From Patella vulgata (taxonomy: Eukaryota > Mollusca > Gastropoda > Patellidae): a stretch of 64,000 nt of DNA. The position numbers and the translations under genes were made by a program. The notes under the pieces were generated by a model that was not told the DNA's origin, searched no databases, and saw only the letters and a list, made by a program, of their open reading frames with translations. This document shows, one piece after another, positions 43,861 to 55,345 of the stretch (within the stretch, counting starts at the first letter, position 1; every line of letters starts with the position of its first letter). Location of the stretch: NCBI RefSeq assembly GCF_932274485.2, contig NC_065885.2, forward strand, positions 41,987,062 through 42,051,061. The letters are read 5' to 3'.

Positions 43861-45420
43861 AGGGGAGTAGGACTGAAACCTTTATGTACAAGTATGTACG
43901 GGCAAACTTGTTATTTAATGTTATATCATATAAATAGGCCTATGTATATAAGCTTAAAGTCTTGATTATCCATTTTTCAATTAAATTAAATCATTAACAT
44001 TAACCGCCAGTGTTTGATTCTGTGAACATCTCGAGCACCCGATGGCATTGAGACTTGATTATAGACTTAGCAAGTTAATACATTAAAATATCTTATAAAA
44101 AAATTTAACATTTACAGTCTCAAGAAATACCTACTTAACCTACGTACAAGATATAGATTTAGCTCTTGCATTATGCATTATTAAATTTGCAAAAATATCA
44201 GTACAATAACAACAAAAAAAACCCAACCTGAAACACCCATAAAAATGTTTAGAAAATACTTATATTATAATTAGCACAGCCTGAAGTTTAACAGTCTACA
44301 TCATTAATAAATAAGTTATGTGTTTGATAATTTTTAGATCCAGATTTTTTAAAAACAATTTCGGAACCAGTATTACTTTCGATAACTTAAAGCAATGTTG
44401 ATTTTGTTTATGAATAGTATGGTTTACGGACAATGTAACTGCATCGTGTTAAAAACAAATACTGACTGTCTGATATACAAAGTTGCGTGCAAACTTTTTC
44501 CACGGCCAGATTATTTTTTTATCAACATTAGATCTATCGATATACTGTCAACGGAAGTTCGCATAAAAAGTGCCATTTTAAATCCCAGAATTCCCTACGT
44601 TCCGGTCAAACGAACAAACAAAAAATATTTAATAAATAATTGAAGCAATTTAGATAAATAACAATAACCGTAACCTGTAAAAAAAATATTGTAATGTGAA
44701 TAGAAATAATATGATATAAACCGATTTAAACACAATCATCAACCGTACACAGATCGTGACCTTGACCTTGCCCGAGACGATAAAAATATATTTGTACATC
44801 TATGTAGGTCTAAAAATGGCGACTGTTCGTTTCAAAGGCCTGTAATATTTCTGATAATGAATCTATTCATATAATTTGTTTGTATACGCTCTACCATATA
44901 TTATATGAGGTTACATAATTACGTTATATTAAAAGAATAATCAAATCGGGGAATTTTAATTTTCAGAGATAGGTCTTTTATCGAGAGACGATAAATATAT
45001 GGACTCATATAGCTAGAGTAGATCTCTATGTTAATTGACTGGGTCATTATTATCTATTTTTCAGATTCATAACTTTAAAAAATGGAACTAGTCTTGGTCC
45101 AACCTTTATTTTTATATGGTTTTACAACTTATATAATTAAGTGTTGAACTTTTAAATTCGAAATAAAAAAACGGCAACAATCGACTCATGACCTATTTTA
45201 TATATTGTATATGTAGACAGCCGCCATTTTGAATGACATTAACAACACACATTGATTTAAGCAATATTTTATTTAGATAGTTTCATATTAAGAACTAAAT
45301 TTTCAAAAATTTAAGGATTCATGAACAAGGCCAAAGGTTATTATAATTGATCTCCATATTGTTAATGGTAATACAATTCCAAGAATGTACACTTGTACAA
45401 ACATACATGAAGGCCTTATA
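43861..45420. other. Insert interior, unrecognised AT-rich block
   Basis: No known protein. An 82-residue frame at 44395-44643 is kept for its first ~60 residues in the inverted copy (61253 down to 61008), but the C-termini differ and nothing identifies it. Near 44580 this copy lacks ~110 bp that copy 2 has (60958-61072), including a promoter-like and splice-donor-like stretch. Confidence 0.5.
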
Positions 45421-45700
45421 TAAATAATGATCATGAATTTTATATTTACTGGTGCAAGGTTGATGAAGGCCTTATATAAATAATGATCATGAATATTATA
45501 TTTACTGGTCCAAGGATCATTAAGTTTATATTTACTGGTGCAAGGTACTACATTTAATAACTTTAATTATAAAAACACTTAATGCATTGTCGGCCTATGA
45601 ATTTTATATTTACTGGTGAAAGGATCATTAATTTTATATTTACTGGTGCAAGGTACTATATTTAATAAATTTAATTATAAAAACACTTCATGCATAGTCG
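45421..45700 (+). repeat. AT-rich short tandem repeats
   Basis: TTTTATATTTACTGGTGCAA recurs five or six times with intervening GATCATTAA or TGAAGGCCTTATATAAATAA. The inverted copy (59830-60110) has the same units in a slightly different number and order. Confidence 0.75.
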
Positions 45701-45825
45701 GCCTAGGTGTGGACTACTCCGAACATTTGGACAGTGATAACCTTTTAGTAGAGAACAACTTTGCTTTATGAAACAGTTCCGACAATCAATCATTATTTGT
45801 TTTGTCAAATTTTTGGGTATCAAAA

Positions 45826-46800
45826 TTGAGAGAGAGAGAAATGGGGTTTAACGTTCACTTGACTCGATGATACAACAAAAAACACAATTACTATTTTAAT
45901 TAAAGCGACATTTCGTTGAGGGTTCTCTCAACGTTTTCAAGTAAATGATGCTCAATAGTCAATGGGTGCACTCGTCCGCTTGCCAGCCTATCTTTTATAG
46001 TCCCATTGGTGCAGAAAAGTAGGAAATTTAAATAAAATTAAATGAGATTAAACATCCTACTGTTTTGCTCTGAGTGAGCTAATGAAGACAGGCATACACT
46101 ATATACAGTGTACTATGACGGAAACTTTGCACGGATAGCGGCACTATTGAATTGCAACTGTCAGAGTGTCTTTTACGTGCATGCCAATATGTACATGAGG
46201 ACTTGATTTTTCGTATGACCCGAACAACTATACCTTATCCCTTGCCAGATCCTCCGCCCTGCCACAGTCCATAGAAAATTTCCGTCATAGCACTCTCCAT
46301 TGCGTATGACTATCTTCAATAGTCCAATCGGTGCAGAAAAGTATGAAAATGAATTTTAAATGGGGTTTGAACATCCTACTATTTTGTTCCAAGTGGGCTA
46401 ATGAAGAAGGGCATATGCTATAATGGTTAAAATGTTGTGATTTCGGGTTAAAATGCCGTGATGTTGGGTTATCGCCTTACGAAGGGTGATATCAGTCACC
46501 ATATCTACTGGGTTTCTTTAATACTCATATTTATAGTATTTTATAGAGTCAGACTAGTGGACTAGTGAATGCACGGATTAGTGCACCCACGGACTAGTGA
46601 ACCCGCAGACTAGTAATTGGTAATGATGGAAAAGTGTGTAAAGACCTGTTTTACAGGTTGGCGTGCACTTAGAACTATTGGTAATGACTATATGCGGAAA
46701 TGCTGCTCTCCAGGCAAAATGTCTTTCCTAGCACATCTTCATTAGTAAGTGCAGTAATGCTGCTGTCCAGGCAAAATTTCTGTCATAGCACATCTTCATT
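45826..46800 (-). repeat. SINE-B tail and scrambled SINE-A fragments
   Basis: 45826-45865 is a SINE-B tail (GAGAGAGAAATGGGGTTTAA). 46005-46350 holds two partial SINE-A matches on the minus strand (TGAGATTAAACATCCTACTG; GACTATCTTCAATAGTCC). The rest, including ACTAGTGAA..GGACTAGTG repeats near 46550-46615, is unassigned. Confidence 0.6.
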
Positions 46801-46814
46801 ACTAATTTTGATAA

Positions 46815-47158
46815 AGCCACGGTGGCTAAGTGCGTAAGATGCTGGCTCGGTAATCCGGAGGGCACGTGTTCGATCCCTGCATTGGTGGAGCATGTTCATC
46901 AGGATTTTCCAACATGGTTTCCCCTTGTCAGAGGTGCAGGAACAAGAACAGTAGTCTAGTCACTCAGATGGGACAAAAAACCGAGGTACCATGTATACAT
47001 TGGCTTGCACGAAAAGATCCCTTGGCAGTTGGATTCGATATTAGTAGGCCATAGTGCCGCTGCTGGGGCAAAATTTCCCTCATAGCACATTGTATGGTAT
47101 GTACCTGTCTTCATTAGCCCAGTCGGAGCAGAACAGTAGGACAATAAACCGATTTCAT
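46815..47158 (+). mobile_element. SINE-A
   Basis: AAAGCCACGGTGGCTAAGTG, box B CGTGTTCGATCCC, body and GAACAGTAGGACAATAAACC. Inverted counterpart 58435-58760. Confidence 0.8.
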
Positions 47159-47382
47159 GTATCATAAAGTTTGTCATTGAGTTGACTGGCGTGGTTTCGA
47201 ATCCCCGGTTGTACGTGACAAGGAGTAGGGTCGCCTGTCCAACCTCCGGTTTTCTCCCACTGCTAAAGACCCCTACGCGCAAGCGAATTATGTAAATAAA
47301 AATTAAACCATATGTTAGTCCCGAAATGACCTAGTTTGTGTCGAGTAGACGTTAAACCCCATTTCTCTCTCTCTCTCTCTAG
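47159..47382 (+). mobile_element. SINE-B joined directly to SINE-A
   Basis: It begins inside the head (ATCATAAAGTTTGTCATTGA) with box B GGTTTCGAATCCC and runs to GTCGAGTAGACGTTAAACCC with a (CT)n tail. It abuts the SINE-A tail without spacer. Counterpart 58110-58372. Confidence 0.8.
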
Positions 47383-47439
47383 TAATTAGTAACACACTGG
47401 CTAGCAAATGAGGGGTTCAATTTCCGTGTTGGTCGAGAA

Positions 47440-47805
47440 AAATGAAATGAAATCGGGTTTAACGTCCTACTGTTCTGCTCCTAAACTGAGCTAATGAAGA
47501 CGAGCATACGCCATACAGTATGCTATGAAGGAAATTTTGCCCAGGCAGCGGTGCTATGGCCTACTCTTGTATCAAGTTCCAACTACCAAGGGATCTTTCA
47601 TGTGCACTCCTGTGTGTACACGTGACCTCAGTTTTTCATCCCTGACTAGACAGCTGTTCTTGTCAGGCCCTCCGTCCTGTATCACTGACAAGGGGAAAAC
47701 ACGCAGGAAAATCTGGATGAACTTTGTCAGCCAATGCAGGGATCAAACACCCGACCTCCAGGCTAGCGAGTCAGCGTCTTACCCACTTAGCCAACGTGAT
47801 CCCCA
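47440..47805 (-). mobile_element. SINE-A
   Basis: Full length on the minus strand, from GGGGATCACGTTGGCTAAGT (47803) to the GAAATGAAATCGGGTTTAAC tail (47440). Counterpart 57690-58050. The 102- and 66-residue frames here are translations of the SINE. Confidence 0.82.
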
Positions 47806-48037
47806 TGTTGGTCAAGAAAGTTCCCTTTGTTAGTAGTGGTGTAGGACAGAGGACCTCAAAAAAACAGTGTCTAGTCCATCACGTGGGTGTGCACGTAAAA
47901 GAACCCTTGACATTTGGAATTTGAAATGAGAGTAGATCATTCATTCATTCGTTTTCTCTTTGTGTGTCACCTACAGACCGCAACTATTAAAGGAGCTAGA
48001 TCTCTATTCTTGGGCACTTAGAAATGGATACAAAATG

Positions 48038-48390
48038 TAATGAAATGAAATGGGGTTTAACGCCCAACTGTTCTGCTCCGAACTGGGCTAATGAAGATGG
48101 CCATACACCATACAGTGTGTTATGAGGGAAATTTTGCCCCGACAGTGACACTACGGCTTACTCTTATATCGAATTCCAACTGTCAAGGGATCTTTTACAT
48201 GCATGCCAATGTGTACACGGGACCTCGGTTTTTTAGTTCATCTGAACAACTAGACAGCTGTCTTTGTCAGGCTCTCCGTCCTGCATCACTGACAAGGGGA
48301 AACCACGCCGGAAATCTGGATGAACTTTCTCGGCCAATGCAGGGATCGAACACCCGACCTCCAGGCTAGCAAGCCAGGGTCTTACCCATT
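48038..48390 (-). mobile_element. SINE-A
   Basis: Minus strand, from AATGGGTAAGACCCTGGCTT (48390) to the GAAATGAAATGGGGTTTAAC tail. Its outer head is lost at the junction with GAATAGACAGCTGTCTTGTC. Counterpart 57101-57455. Confidence 0.82.
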
Positions 48391-48424
48391 TTAATGAATA
48401 GACAGCTGTCTTGTCAGGGACTTA

Positions 48425-49110
48425 ATTGTTAGTATCATGACATTAAACTGACATTTGTTTTACGTTTTACAACTAATATCAGGTTTATGTTAGAAAACTA
48501 ACGTTAGATTTATGTTAGAAAACTAAAGTTAGATTTATGTTATAAAATTAACATTAGATTTACGTTAGAAAACTAACGTTAAATTAACGGTAAAAATTAT
48601 GACATAAAACTAACATTACATTGGACGTTAGAAAACTAACATTATATTAACGTTAGAAAACTAACGTTAGATTTACGTCAGAAAACTAACGTTAGATTTA
48701 CGTCAGAAAACTAACGTTAGATTTACGTCAGAAAACTAACGTTAGATTTACGTCAGAAAACTAACCATAAACTAACGGTTAGAAACCTGATGTAAAATTT
48801 ACGTTAGATTAACGTTAGAATTATAACCAATAATACATATATAATTATTATGTCTAAATTCCGACTATATATCAATTGTTAGAATGTGCACACACTTGTT
48901 ATGTTATTTAATCAAGAAGTATTCAAAGGGAAAAAAATTGGTTAGTAATCCGTCATAAAGTTTACGTTACATTTACGTCATTTTCTGACGTAAAAGTAAC
49001 CATAACCATTATGACGTAAAAGTAACGTAAATTTAACCAAAGAATTTTACCATTATTGGACGCTAACCAAAATCTAACCATAATGACGTAAACTTTACGT
49101 AAATCTAACC
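48425..49110 (+). repeat. Terminal array of ACGTTAGAAAACTAACGTTA units
   Basis: Roughly a dozen ~25-30-bp units (GATTTACGTCAGAAAACTAACGTTA), each partly self-complementary. They are followed by an AT-rich spacer (48810-48950) and a closing segment of TTACGTCATTTTCTGACGTA and ATGACGTAAACTTTACGTAA. The inverted copy at 56400-57066 keeps order and spacing. Confidence 0.85.
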
Positions 49111-49126
49111 ATCAATGTTAACTGGG

Positions 49127-50832
49127 AGGGCTTTAGAACACCATATAAATGCTCCCAGCTCTACTGGCAGTCAAACAACTACCAGTACAGACAACAATCG
49201 AAAGAAAACATTCAATAACCAAATCAAGATCATGTCTATAAATGGTATCAGAGGAAAAAAATTAGAACTATCCTCATTTTTAGAACAAGAAAATGCCGAT
49301 ATCGTAGCATTACAAGAAACGAAAATAGATAAAAGTATATTAACTCCCGAACTCTTGCCAGACAGCCTGAACTATGATATTTACAGAAATGACAGAACTC
49401 TTCATGGTGGCGGTGTTATACTCCTCGTAAATAAATCTTTCAACGCCATGCCCTTGTACACGATTGAAAACGGTTCCGAATCTGTTTGGGCAAAAGTTAT
49501 ATTTAACGGGTCACCCCATTTCTTCGGTTGATGGTATAACCACCCCGAAAACCCAATAGATCATACCCAACTTTTGAAAGATCAACTTATGAAGATAAAT
49601 AATCAATCTGCCAAACATAAAACAACAAATATACACCTCATGGGGGATTTTAACTTTCCAAATATCGATTGGAACTCCAAGACAGGCAGAGATGGGAAAA
49701 CCCTAAGCCAAAGTGAGGGCCAAGCCTTCATAGATATTCTAAATGACCACCACATGGAACAACTTGTAGACTTTCCAACTAGAGAAAATCACGTACTAGA
49801 CCTGATTTTATCTACACTACCTGGTCAAATACATAATGTCATCTCACCTGACAAACTTGGTGACCACGAAGTGGTAGCATATACTCTATCTGTATTTACC
49901 CAACCAACCAAAACAGTAAAGAGAAAATGCTACCTGTACAGTTAAAGGAAACTATGATAAAATGCGTGATGACACAAACGCTTTTAGTAAAGAAAAATAT
50001 TTCAATGGTCAACAAAACACCAGAGATATAGAATCCAATTGGAGGTTAATTAAAACATTTATTTTAGAAACGGTAAATGAAAATATTCAAGCTAAAATCT
50101 ACAAATCCCAGAAAAACATCAGAGGTATGATCAGAAAAAGAAACAAGCTTCACAGACAAGTCAAAGAAACAAGGAGTGATAGATTAAGATTAAAATGGCA
50201 GGAACTGCGACAGAATATCAAGATAGGAATAAAAAATGCACATAACAAATATGTTGAAAACATGATTGGCGACATTAAAGGAAATAGTAAACCTTTCTGG
50301 AAATATATAAATGCACAGAAAAAAGATTCTCAGAACATACCACCGTTAAAAACAAAATCTGGACAGACGGCGGAAAATGACCGGGAGAAAGCAAAATCCC
50401 TAAATGAACAGTTCAGCAGTGTTTTTACCAAGAAAACGTCGAATGAAACACCCTTACTAAAATATCAATATCCAAAAATGGATGACATAAAGATCACTGA
50501 AGGAGGAGTGCAAAAACTGATGTTAGGATTAAACACATCTAAAGCATGTGGACCAGATGACATTAGCCCGAAAATATTGAAAGAATTATCCAAAGAATTA
50601 TCACCAATAGTTAAACATCTGTTTCAACAATCACTTAACACAAGTTCTACACCTGAAGAGTGGACCAAAGCAAATATTTGTCCATTATTTAAAAAAGCCG
50701 ACCGTTCAATTCCAGCGAACTACCGCCCAGTCTCTTTAACATGTATTTTATGCAAATTACTAAACACATAGTATGCTCTAATATTATGAGTCAATTGGAT
50801 AACCATAACATCATAACCAATAAACAACACGC
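49127..50832 (+). pseudogene. LINE ORF2: APE endonuclease and start of RT, broken and 3'-truncated
   Basis: Continuation of the LINE whose ORF1 is at 38152. The endonuclease shows IKIMSINGIRGKK, ALQETKID (catalytic Glu at about 49316), LMGDFNFPNIDW and GDHEVVAYT (catalytic Asp-His). The RT begins with WKYINAQKK, GLNTSKACGPDDISPKIL and NYRPVSLTCILCKLL and ends at IITNKQHA (50832), before the YADD motif. Damage: an in-frame TGA at 49529-49531, a one-base frame change near 49944 and another near 50763. It is cut at 50832 by an LTR fragment. PHD, 2A and these RT blocks point to a CR1-group LINE, not proven. Confidence 0.88.
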
Positions 50833-51500
50833 TGACGTGGAGAGCGGACGTTGTCAAACCAGTCGCCACATCCTACGTAGAACCCATGCATCTTTTCTTA
50901 CTACATATTTCTGTAGCCTTGTGATCGTCTAGAATTTGTCTCTAGCTGTCTTTACTTCTGCTTCACGTTGTGTATTTACTTCTCACAGTTTCTTAAGACG
51001 TCTGTCTTACCAGGAATAACAATGCGAAAATTTGCTTCTACATATTATATAGCATATAACTGAATACAGGTATACAAGCATAGCACAAATTACAATACTA
51101 TATAGCTAAAACCACTTCTCCACCCTATCCAGCCTCTCGGCTGTCTAGGAACTCAGATGTACCCTCGATCTCTGGAATCTAATGCAAGTCTGCCTTAAAA
51201 CTTTACTATGATTTATTTTATAAGACTCCTGCAGATCACGCACAGAAAGCCTGTTCATGGCCCTGAACCTGTGCAATTAACGATATGATTGGTTACTTTA
51301 AACCAAATGATGCAATTAGAATAATTCCACTCACGTGTAATTCTGGTGGTAAATGAGTGACATATGTTTTCGATAAATAGCTCTTTTTTATGTGTCAACT
51401 GTCAATTACAGACTAAGTTGATTTAAGTATTTTAAGTACATATCACATATTATGCGAATATGTTATTTCTCGAGCAAAAATTCTACTAAAAGTATTACAC
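50832..51500 (-). mobile_element. Partial solo LTR of the 33530-37491 family
   Basis: Reverse complement of the LTR: TGTAATACTTTTAGTAG at 51500 down to TCCGCTCTCCACGTCAG at 50832. The extreme 3' end of the LTR is not present at the LINE junction. It is more diverged from both LTRs at 33.5-37.5 kb than they are from each other, so it is an older insertion. One side abuts the LINE and the other the inverted partial copy of the 10.3-kb insert. Confidence 0.85.
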
Positions 51501-54500
51501 CTCTTCTAGACAAGACATAGGCTATAACTGTTCTTAATGGATATTTTTCAAATGACAAGTGCTAAATGAAGTATTTATGTGGTCTTTGGTGAAAGAAATG
51601 AAATGAAATTAAATTAGGTTTAACGTCCTACTGTTCTGCTCCTAACCTGGGCTAATGAAGACGGGCATAGCCATACAGTGTGCTATAAGGGAAATTTTGC
51701 CTGGGCAGCGGTGCTACGGCCTACTCTTATATCGAATTCCAACTGCCAAGGGATCTTTTACGTGCACGCCAATGTGTACTTAGCCACCGTGATCCCCGTT
51801 GTGGCTACAATTCCTGGATTTGAAGGTCAGGTATGATATGAAACGAATATTTTGAACTGGTTCACCAATGCAACCAATCCGTGACGGGTTAACTGATAGA
51901 GGTTTACATCCTTGATATAAATATACTTGTCTCGGGTTTTAAAAATAGAAATATATATATAAAGGTAGCTCAAAATTAATCTCTACATGAACATAGGCCA
52001 AGGGGGGATCATGTGGCTAAGTGGGTAAGACGCTGACTCGCTAGCCTTGAGGTCGGGTGTTCGATCCCTGCATTGGCCGAGAAAGTTCATCCTGATTTTC
52101 CGGTGTGTTTCCCCTTGTCAGTGATGCAGGACGGAGGGCCTGACGAGGACAGCTGTCTAGTCGTTTGGATGGAACAAAAAAACGAGGTCCCGTGTACACA
52201 TTGGCGTGCACGTAAACGATCCCCTGGCAGTTGGAATTCGATATAAGAGTAGGCCGTAGCCCGATGGTAAGTACGCGTGCGCTGTATCATACGGTCTGTC
52301 ATTGAGTCAACTGGCGGGGTTTTGATTCCCCGGTTGTACGCGACAAGGAGTAGGGTCGCCTGTCCAACCTCGTAGGTTTTCTCCGGGTCCTCCGGTTTCC
52401 TCCCACATCTAAAGACCCCTACGCGCAAGCGAATTATTGAAATAAAATTAAACCATGTGTTAGTCCCGAAATGACCTAGTTTGTGTCGAGTGGACGTTAA
52501 ACCCCATTTCTCTCTCTCTCTCTCTGCTGCCTGGGCAAAATTTCCCTCATAGCACACTGTATGGCGTATGCCCGTCTTCATTAGCCCAGGTTAGGAGCAG
52601 AACAGTAGGGCGTTAAAACCCCATTTCATTTCATTCCATTTCACATAGGCCAAGGCAATACTGAATAAACAGTAGGCCTAAAATATTTTTTGTACGATCT
52701 TGTGACAATTAATTCCTTTTATGAATAGCTTGTTTCCGACATATATCCTCTCACAGTATCAAATAACAACCTTTCAGCTTAAACTCGAGCACCAATGAGT
52801 TGAACGGTAACCTTTTGCGTCTCTTCAAAATATTTCAAATCTTTTGTCATAGATCAACAATTGCAAATATCTGTGTTACAATTATATTTGAAATGTGTTA
52901 AACCAATTCTGCAACACATGTAATATTGGTGTAGTATATATCTTTGTTTATACACCCACATATCAATTTTGGCGTATTATACTGTTGCCCTGTTTGTCCG
53001 TACACTGGGTGTGAAATGTGAATCATTCCGATTTTGAGAGGACAAGCATTATCAATATACAGCTTTTCAGGACTTTCCCTTCCTTGGTTAATTCTCCCTT
53101 TTTCAAATGCAATAGATGCTGTGTTTATTCTTAATTAATCTTTTTCAAATTTGTGTTACACACTGGAATCATAAGAGGACGAAACCTATCAATATTCAGC
53201 ATTCCACAACATTCCATTCCAGTGTCGGCCGAGAAAGTTCTTCGTGATTTTCAGACTTGGTTTCCTCCCCTTGTCAGACGTGCAGGACAGAGGGCCCGTC
53301 AAGGAGGGACAGCTGTCTAGTCGTTTGGATGGGACGAATGACCGAGGTCCTGTGCACACATTGGTGTGCGCCTAAAAGATCCCCAGGCAGTTTGAATTCG
53401 ATATAAGATTAGGCCTTAGCGCCGCTGTCTGGATAAAATTCCCTAACAGCACACTGTATAGCATATGTCCATGTCATTAGCCCTGTCGGAATAGGACATT
53501 AAACCCCATTTCATTTCACTCATTCCAAAGTTAACTCCTATTCCATCAATACCTTGAGCAAACGAGATAGAGGCTATAGGTTTTGGCCCAATTTGGTCAA
53601 TATCCCAGTTTTCCTTTCTTATATGCATATCAACACTTTCATAGTGCTAATGTAGACCTTTTTCTTGAACATTTTCCCTTGTCAGTGATGCCGAACAGAG
53701 GACCTGACATGGATGGCTAACTAGTCATACGGAAGGGACAAAAAACAAGGTACTGTGTAAACTCTGGTGTGTGTGTGTGAAAGCTCCCTTGGTAGTTGGA
53801 ATTTTATATAAGAGTACGCCATAGCTCTGCTGTCCAGGCAAAATTTCCCTCATAGCACACTGTGTGGCATATGCCCGTCTTCATTTCTCAAACAGCTGTG
53901 GATAAAAACTGTTAATATTTAAATGTGTATTTTGTATTTTATAACATTATATTTTTGTCTTTTAAATAAAGTACATCTATACATATGCCCGTCTTCATTT
54001 CTCAAAAAGCTGTGGATAAAAACTGTTAATATTTAAATGTGTATTTTGTATTTTATAACATTTTATTTTTGTCTTTTAAATAAAGTACATCTATACATAC
54101 TTATAGTATATTTTGTTATATAATTCTGCTAGATTTTTAACTTTTATGTGCAATATATTTAGAATTCTGACTGGTTATGGGTAGATAGAGAGCAATGGGG
54201 TAAAACATCCAATAGACATAAACTGTCCTTTGGGACTAAGTGATTCAATTCAAGTTGAATAATTCACTCGCACCAGGAATCTTTAGTAGTAGGAGGACCC
54301 AGAGAAAACCCATGTTCAAGTTTGGTGTGGAAACAAACCACTGGACAGACCTTATGATCCAAAGCGCACATGTTGGATCACTCATCGTCTAGCCTCACCC
54401 ACGAGTCAGGAAAATTTGATTATTGGTTGAATGTATTTCCCATTTACTGCCGCAAATAGTGAATAATTTTGATTGTTTTCCCATAAAAATTGTGTTCTGT

Positions 54501-55010
54501 TAAGGTTTTAATGGTTGGTTATATTTTCGTAACTTTGCTCATCAAAATTTGACATTAGAATTGCATCCGTAAATGATGTTAATTTAATGTTAGATTTACG
54601 TTATAATGGTCAGTTAGATATCCATCATTTTGCTCATCCTTTTAACGACAATTTAACGTCGGGAAATGACGTTAATCTAGTGTAAAGTTTACGTCATTTT
54701 TACGTTATATTTACATCATTTTCTGGCGTAAATCTAACGTAAAGTTTACGTCATTTTCTGACGTAAATCTAACGAAAATGACGTAAACTTTACGCAAAAT
54801 TTACGTTAGATTTACGTCAGAAAATGACGTAAACTTTACGTTAGATTTACGTCAGAAAATGACGTAAATATAACGTAAAAATGACGTAAAGTTTACGTTA
54901 GATTAACGTCATTTCCTGACGTAAAATTATCGTTAAAAAGATGAGCAAAATGATGGTAAACTGACCATTTTTACGTAAATGTAACGTAAAATTAACATCA
55001 TATTGTTATG
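51501..55010 (-). mobile_element. Partial inverted copy of the 10.3-kb insert
   Basis: Reverse complement of about 38788-42370, with matching SINE remnants. Landmarks: the 42300-42360 block at 51501-51595, the 40020-40095 block at 53520-53620, and the palindrome at 54575-55000. It ends at CATATTGTTATG (55010), which set the left edge of copy 1. A second ~110-bp tandem copy of the TCTTCATTTCTCAAA.AGCTGTGG block (53878-54100) is private to this copy. The 41636-42293 SINE pair is reduced to a SINE-A piece (51595-51795). Confidence 0.8.
52004..52648 (+). mobile_element. SINE-B nested in SINE-A
   Basis: SINE-A (52004-52260, head and body to GTAGGCCGTAGCCC) is interrupted by SINE-B (about 52261-52526, GATGGTAAGTACGCGTGCGC.. 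to CCCCATTTCTCTCTCTC). SINE-A resumes at GCTGCCTGGGCAAAATTTCC through to the ATTTC tail. The corresponding SINE-A at 40755-41080 has no SINE-B, so the nesting happened in this copy only. The 164-residue minus-strand frame is a shadow of both. Confidence 0.88.
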
Positions 55011-55129
55011 ACGGTATATTCTTTTAAAAAAACAACTTAACACGTTTATTTAAACAGGATTTAACTGACACAGTATGCGACTGATAATATGTCCATAATT
55101 TTGCTTGTTGGTTTTTTTTTTATTTTATT

Positions 55130-55345
55130 TTTCATATATGGTTACATTGCCAGTTTGTAAAGTGCCCCTGAACACGGTATATGAAAGGGTGCACTATAAA
55201 TATGCTGTAATAGTAATAAATATCCTGTAAAAGTAATAAATAATAGTAATAAATATGCTGTTATATTAATAAATATGCTGTTATATTAATAAATATGCTG
55301 TTATATTAATAAATATGCTGTAATAGTAATAAATATGCTGTGATA
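55130..55345 (+). repeat. L2-like LINE 3' tail with expanded simple repeat
   Basis: TTTGTAAAGTGCCCCTGAAC..GTGCACTATAAATATGCTGT matches the LINE tail at 28105-28185 (minus strand). Here the terminal simple repeat has grown into ~20-bp units (AAATATGCTGTTATATTAAT). No coding part is attached, so it is either a dead-on-arrival copy or a SINE borrowing this tail. Confidence 0.75.

Larger units (their letters stand above)
38788..49126 (+). mobile_element. ~10.3-kb insert with palindromic ACGTAAA-array ends, copy 1
   Basis: It splits the LINE between PHD and endonuclease parts. The left part is a 427-bp palindrome (38800-39226) and the right part a tandem array (48425-49110). The outermost bases are similar and inverted: CCCACATAACAAT at 38784 and, in complement, CCCAGTTAACATT ending 49126. 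Edges were set by comparison with the other copies: 56389-64000 is the reverse complement of about 41606-49126, and 51501-55010 of about 38788-42370. The interior is SINEs plus unrecognised AT-rich DNA, with no transposase, integrase or polymerase. Only a 2-bp AG is shared by the flanks, so the target duplication is unresolved. Superfamily unknown. Confidence 0.7.

Noticed and set aside
44395-44643. 82-residue frame partly conserved in the inverted copy (61008-61253)
   Set aside because: Conservation is expected from the DNA duplication itself. The C-termini diverge after an indel and no family is recognised.
38801-49120. TTAA target duplication (piggyBac/Kolobok type) for the 10.3-kb insert
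   Set aside because: TTAA is present near both edges, but comparison with the other copies shows homology running several bases outside it on each side, so it lies within the element.
38788-49126. Polinton/Maverick or another large virus-like element
   Set aside because: Length and terminal repeats were suggestive, but no polymerase, integrase, capsid or ATPase-like frame is visible and most of the interior is SINE debris and AT-rich DNA.
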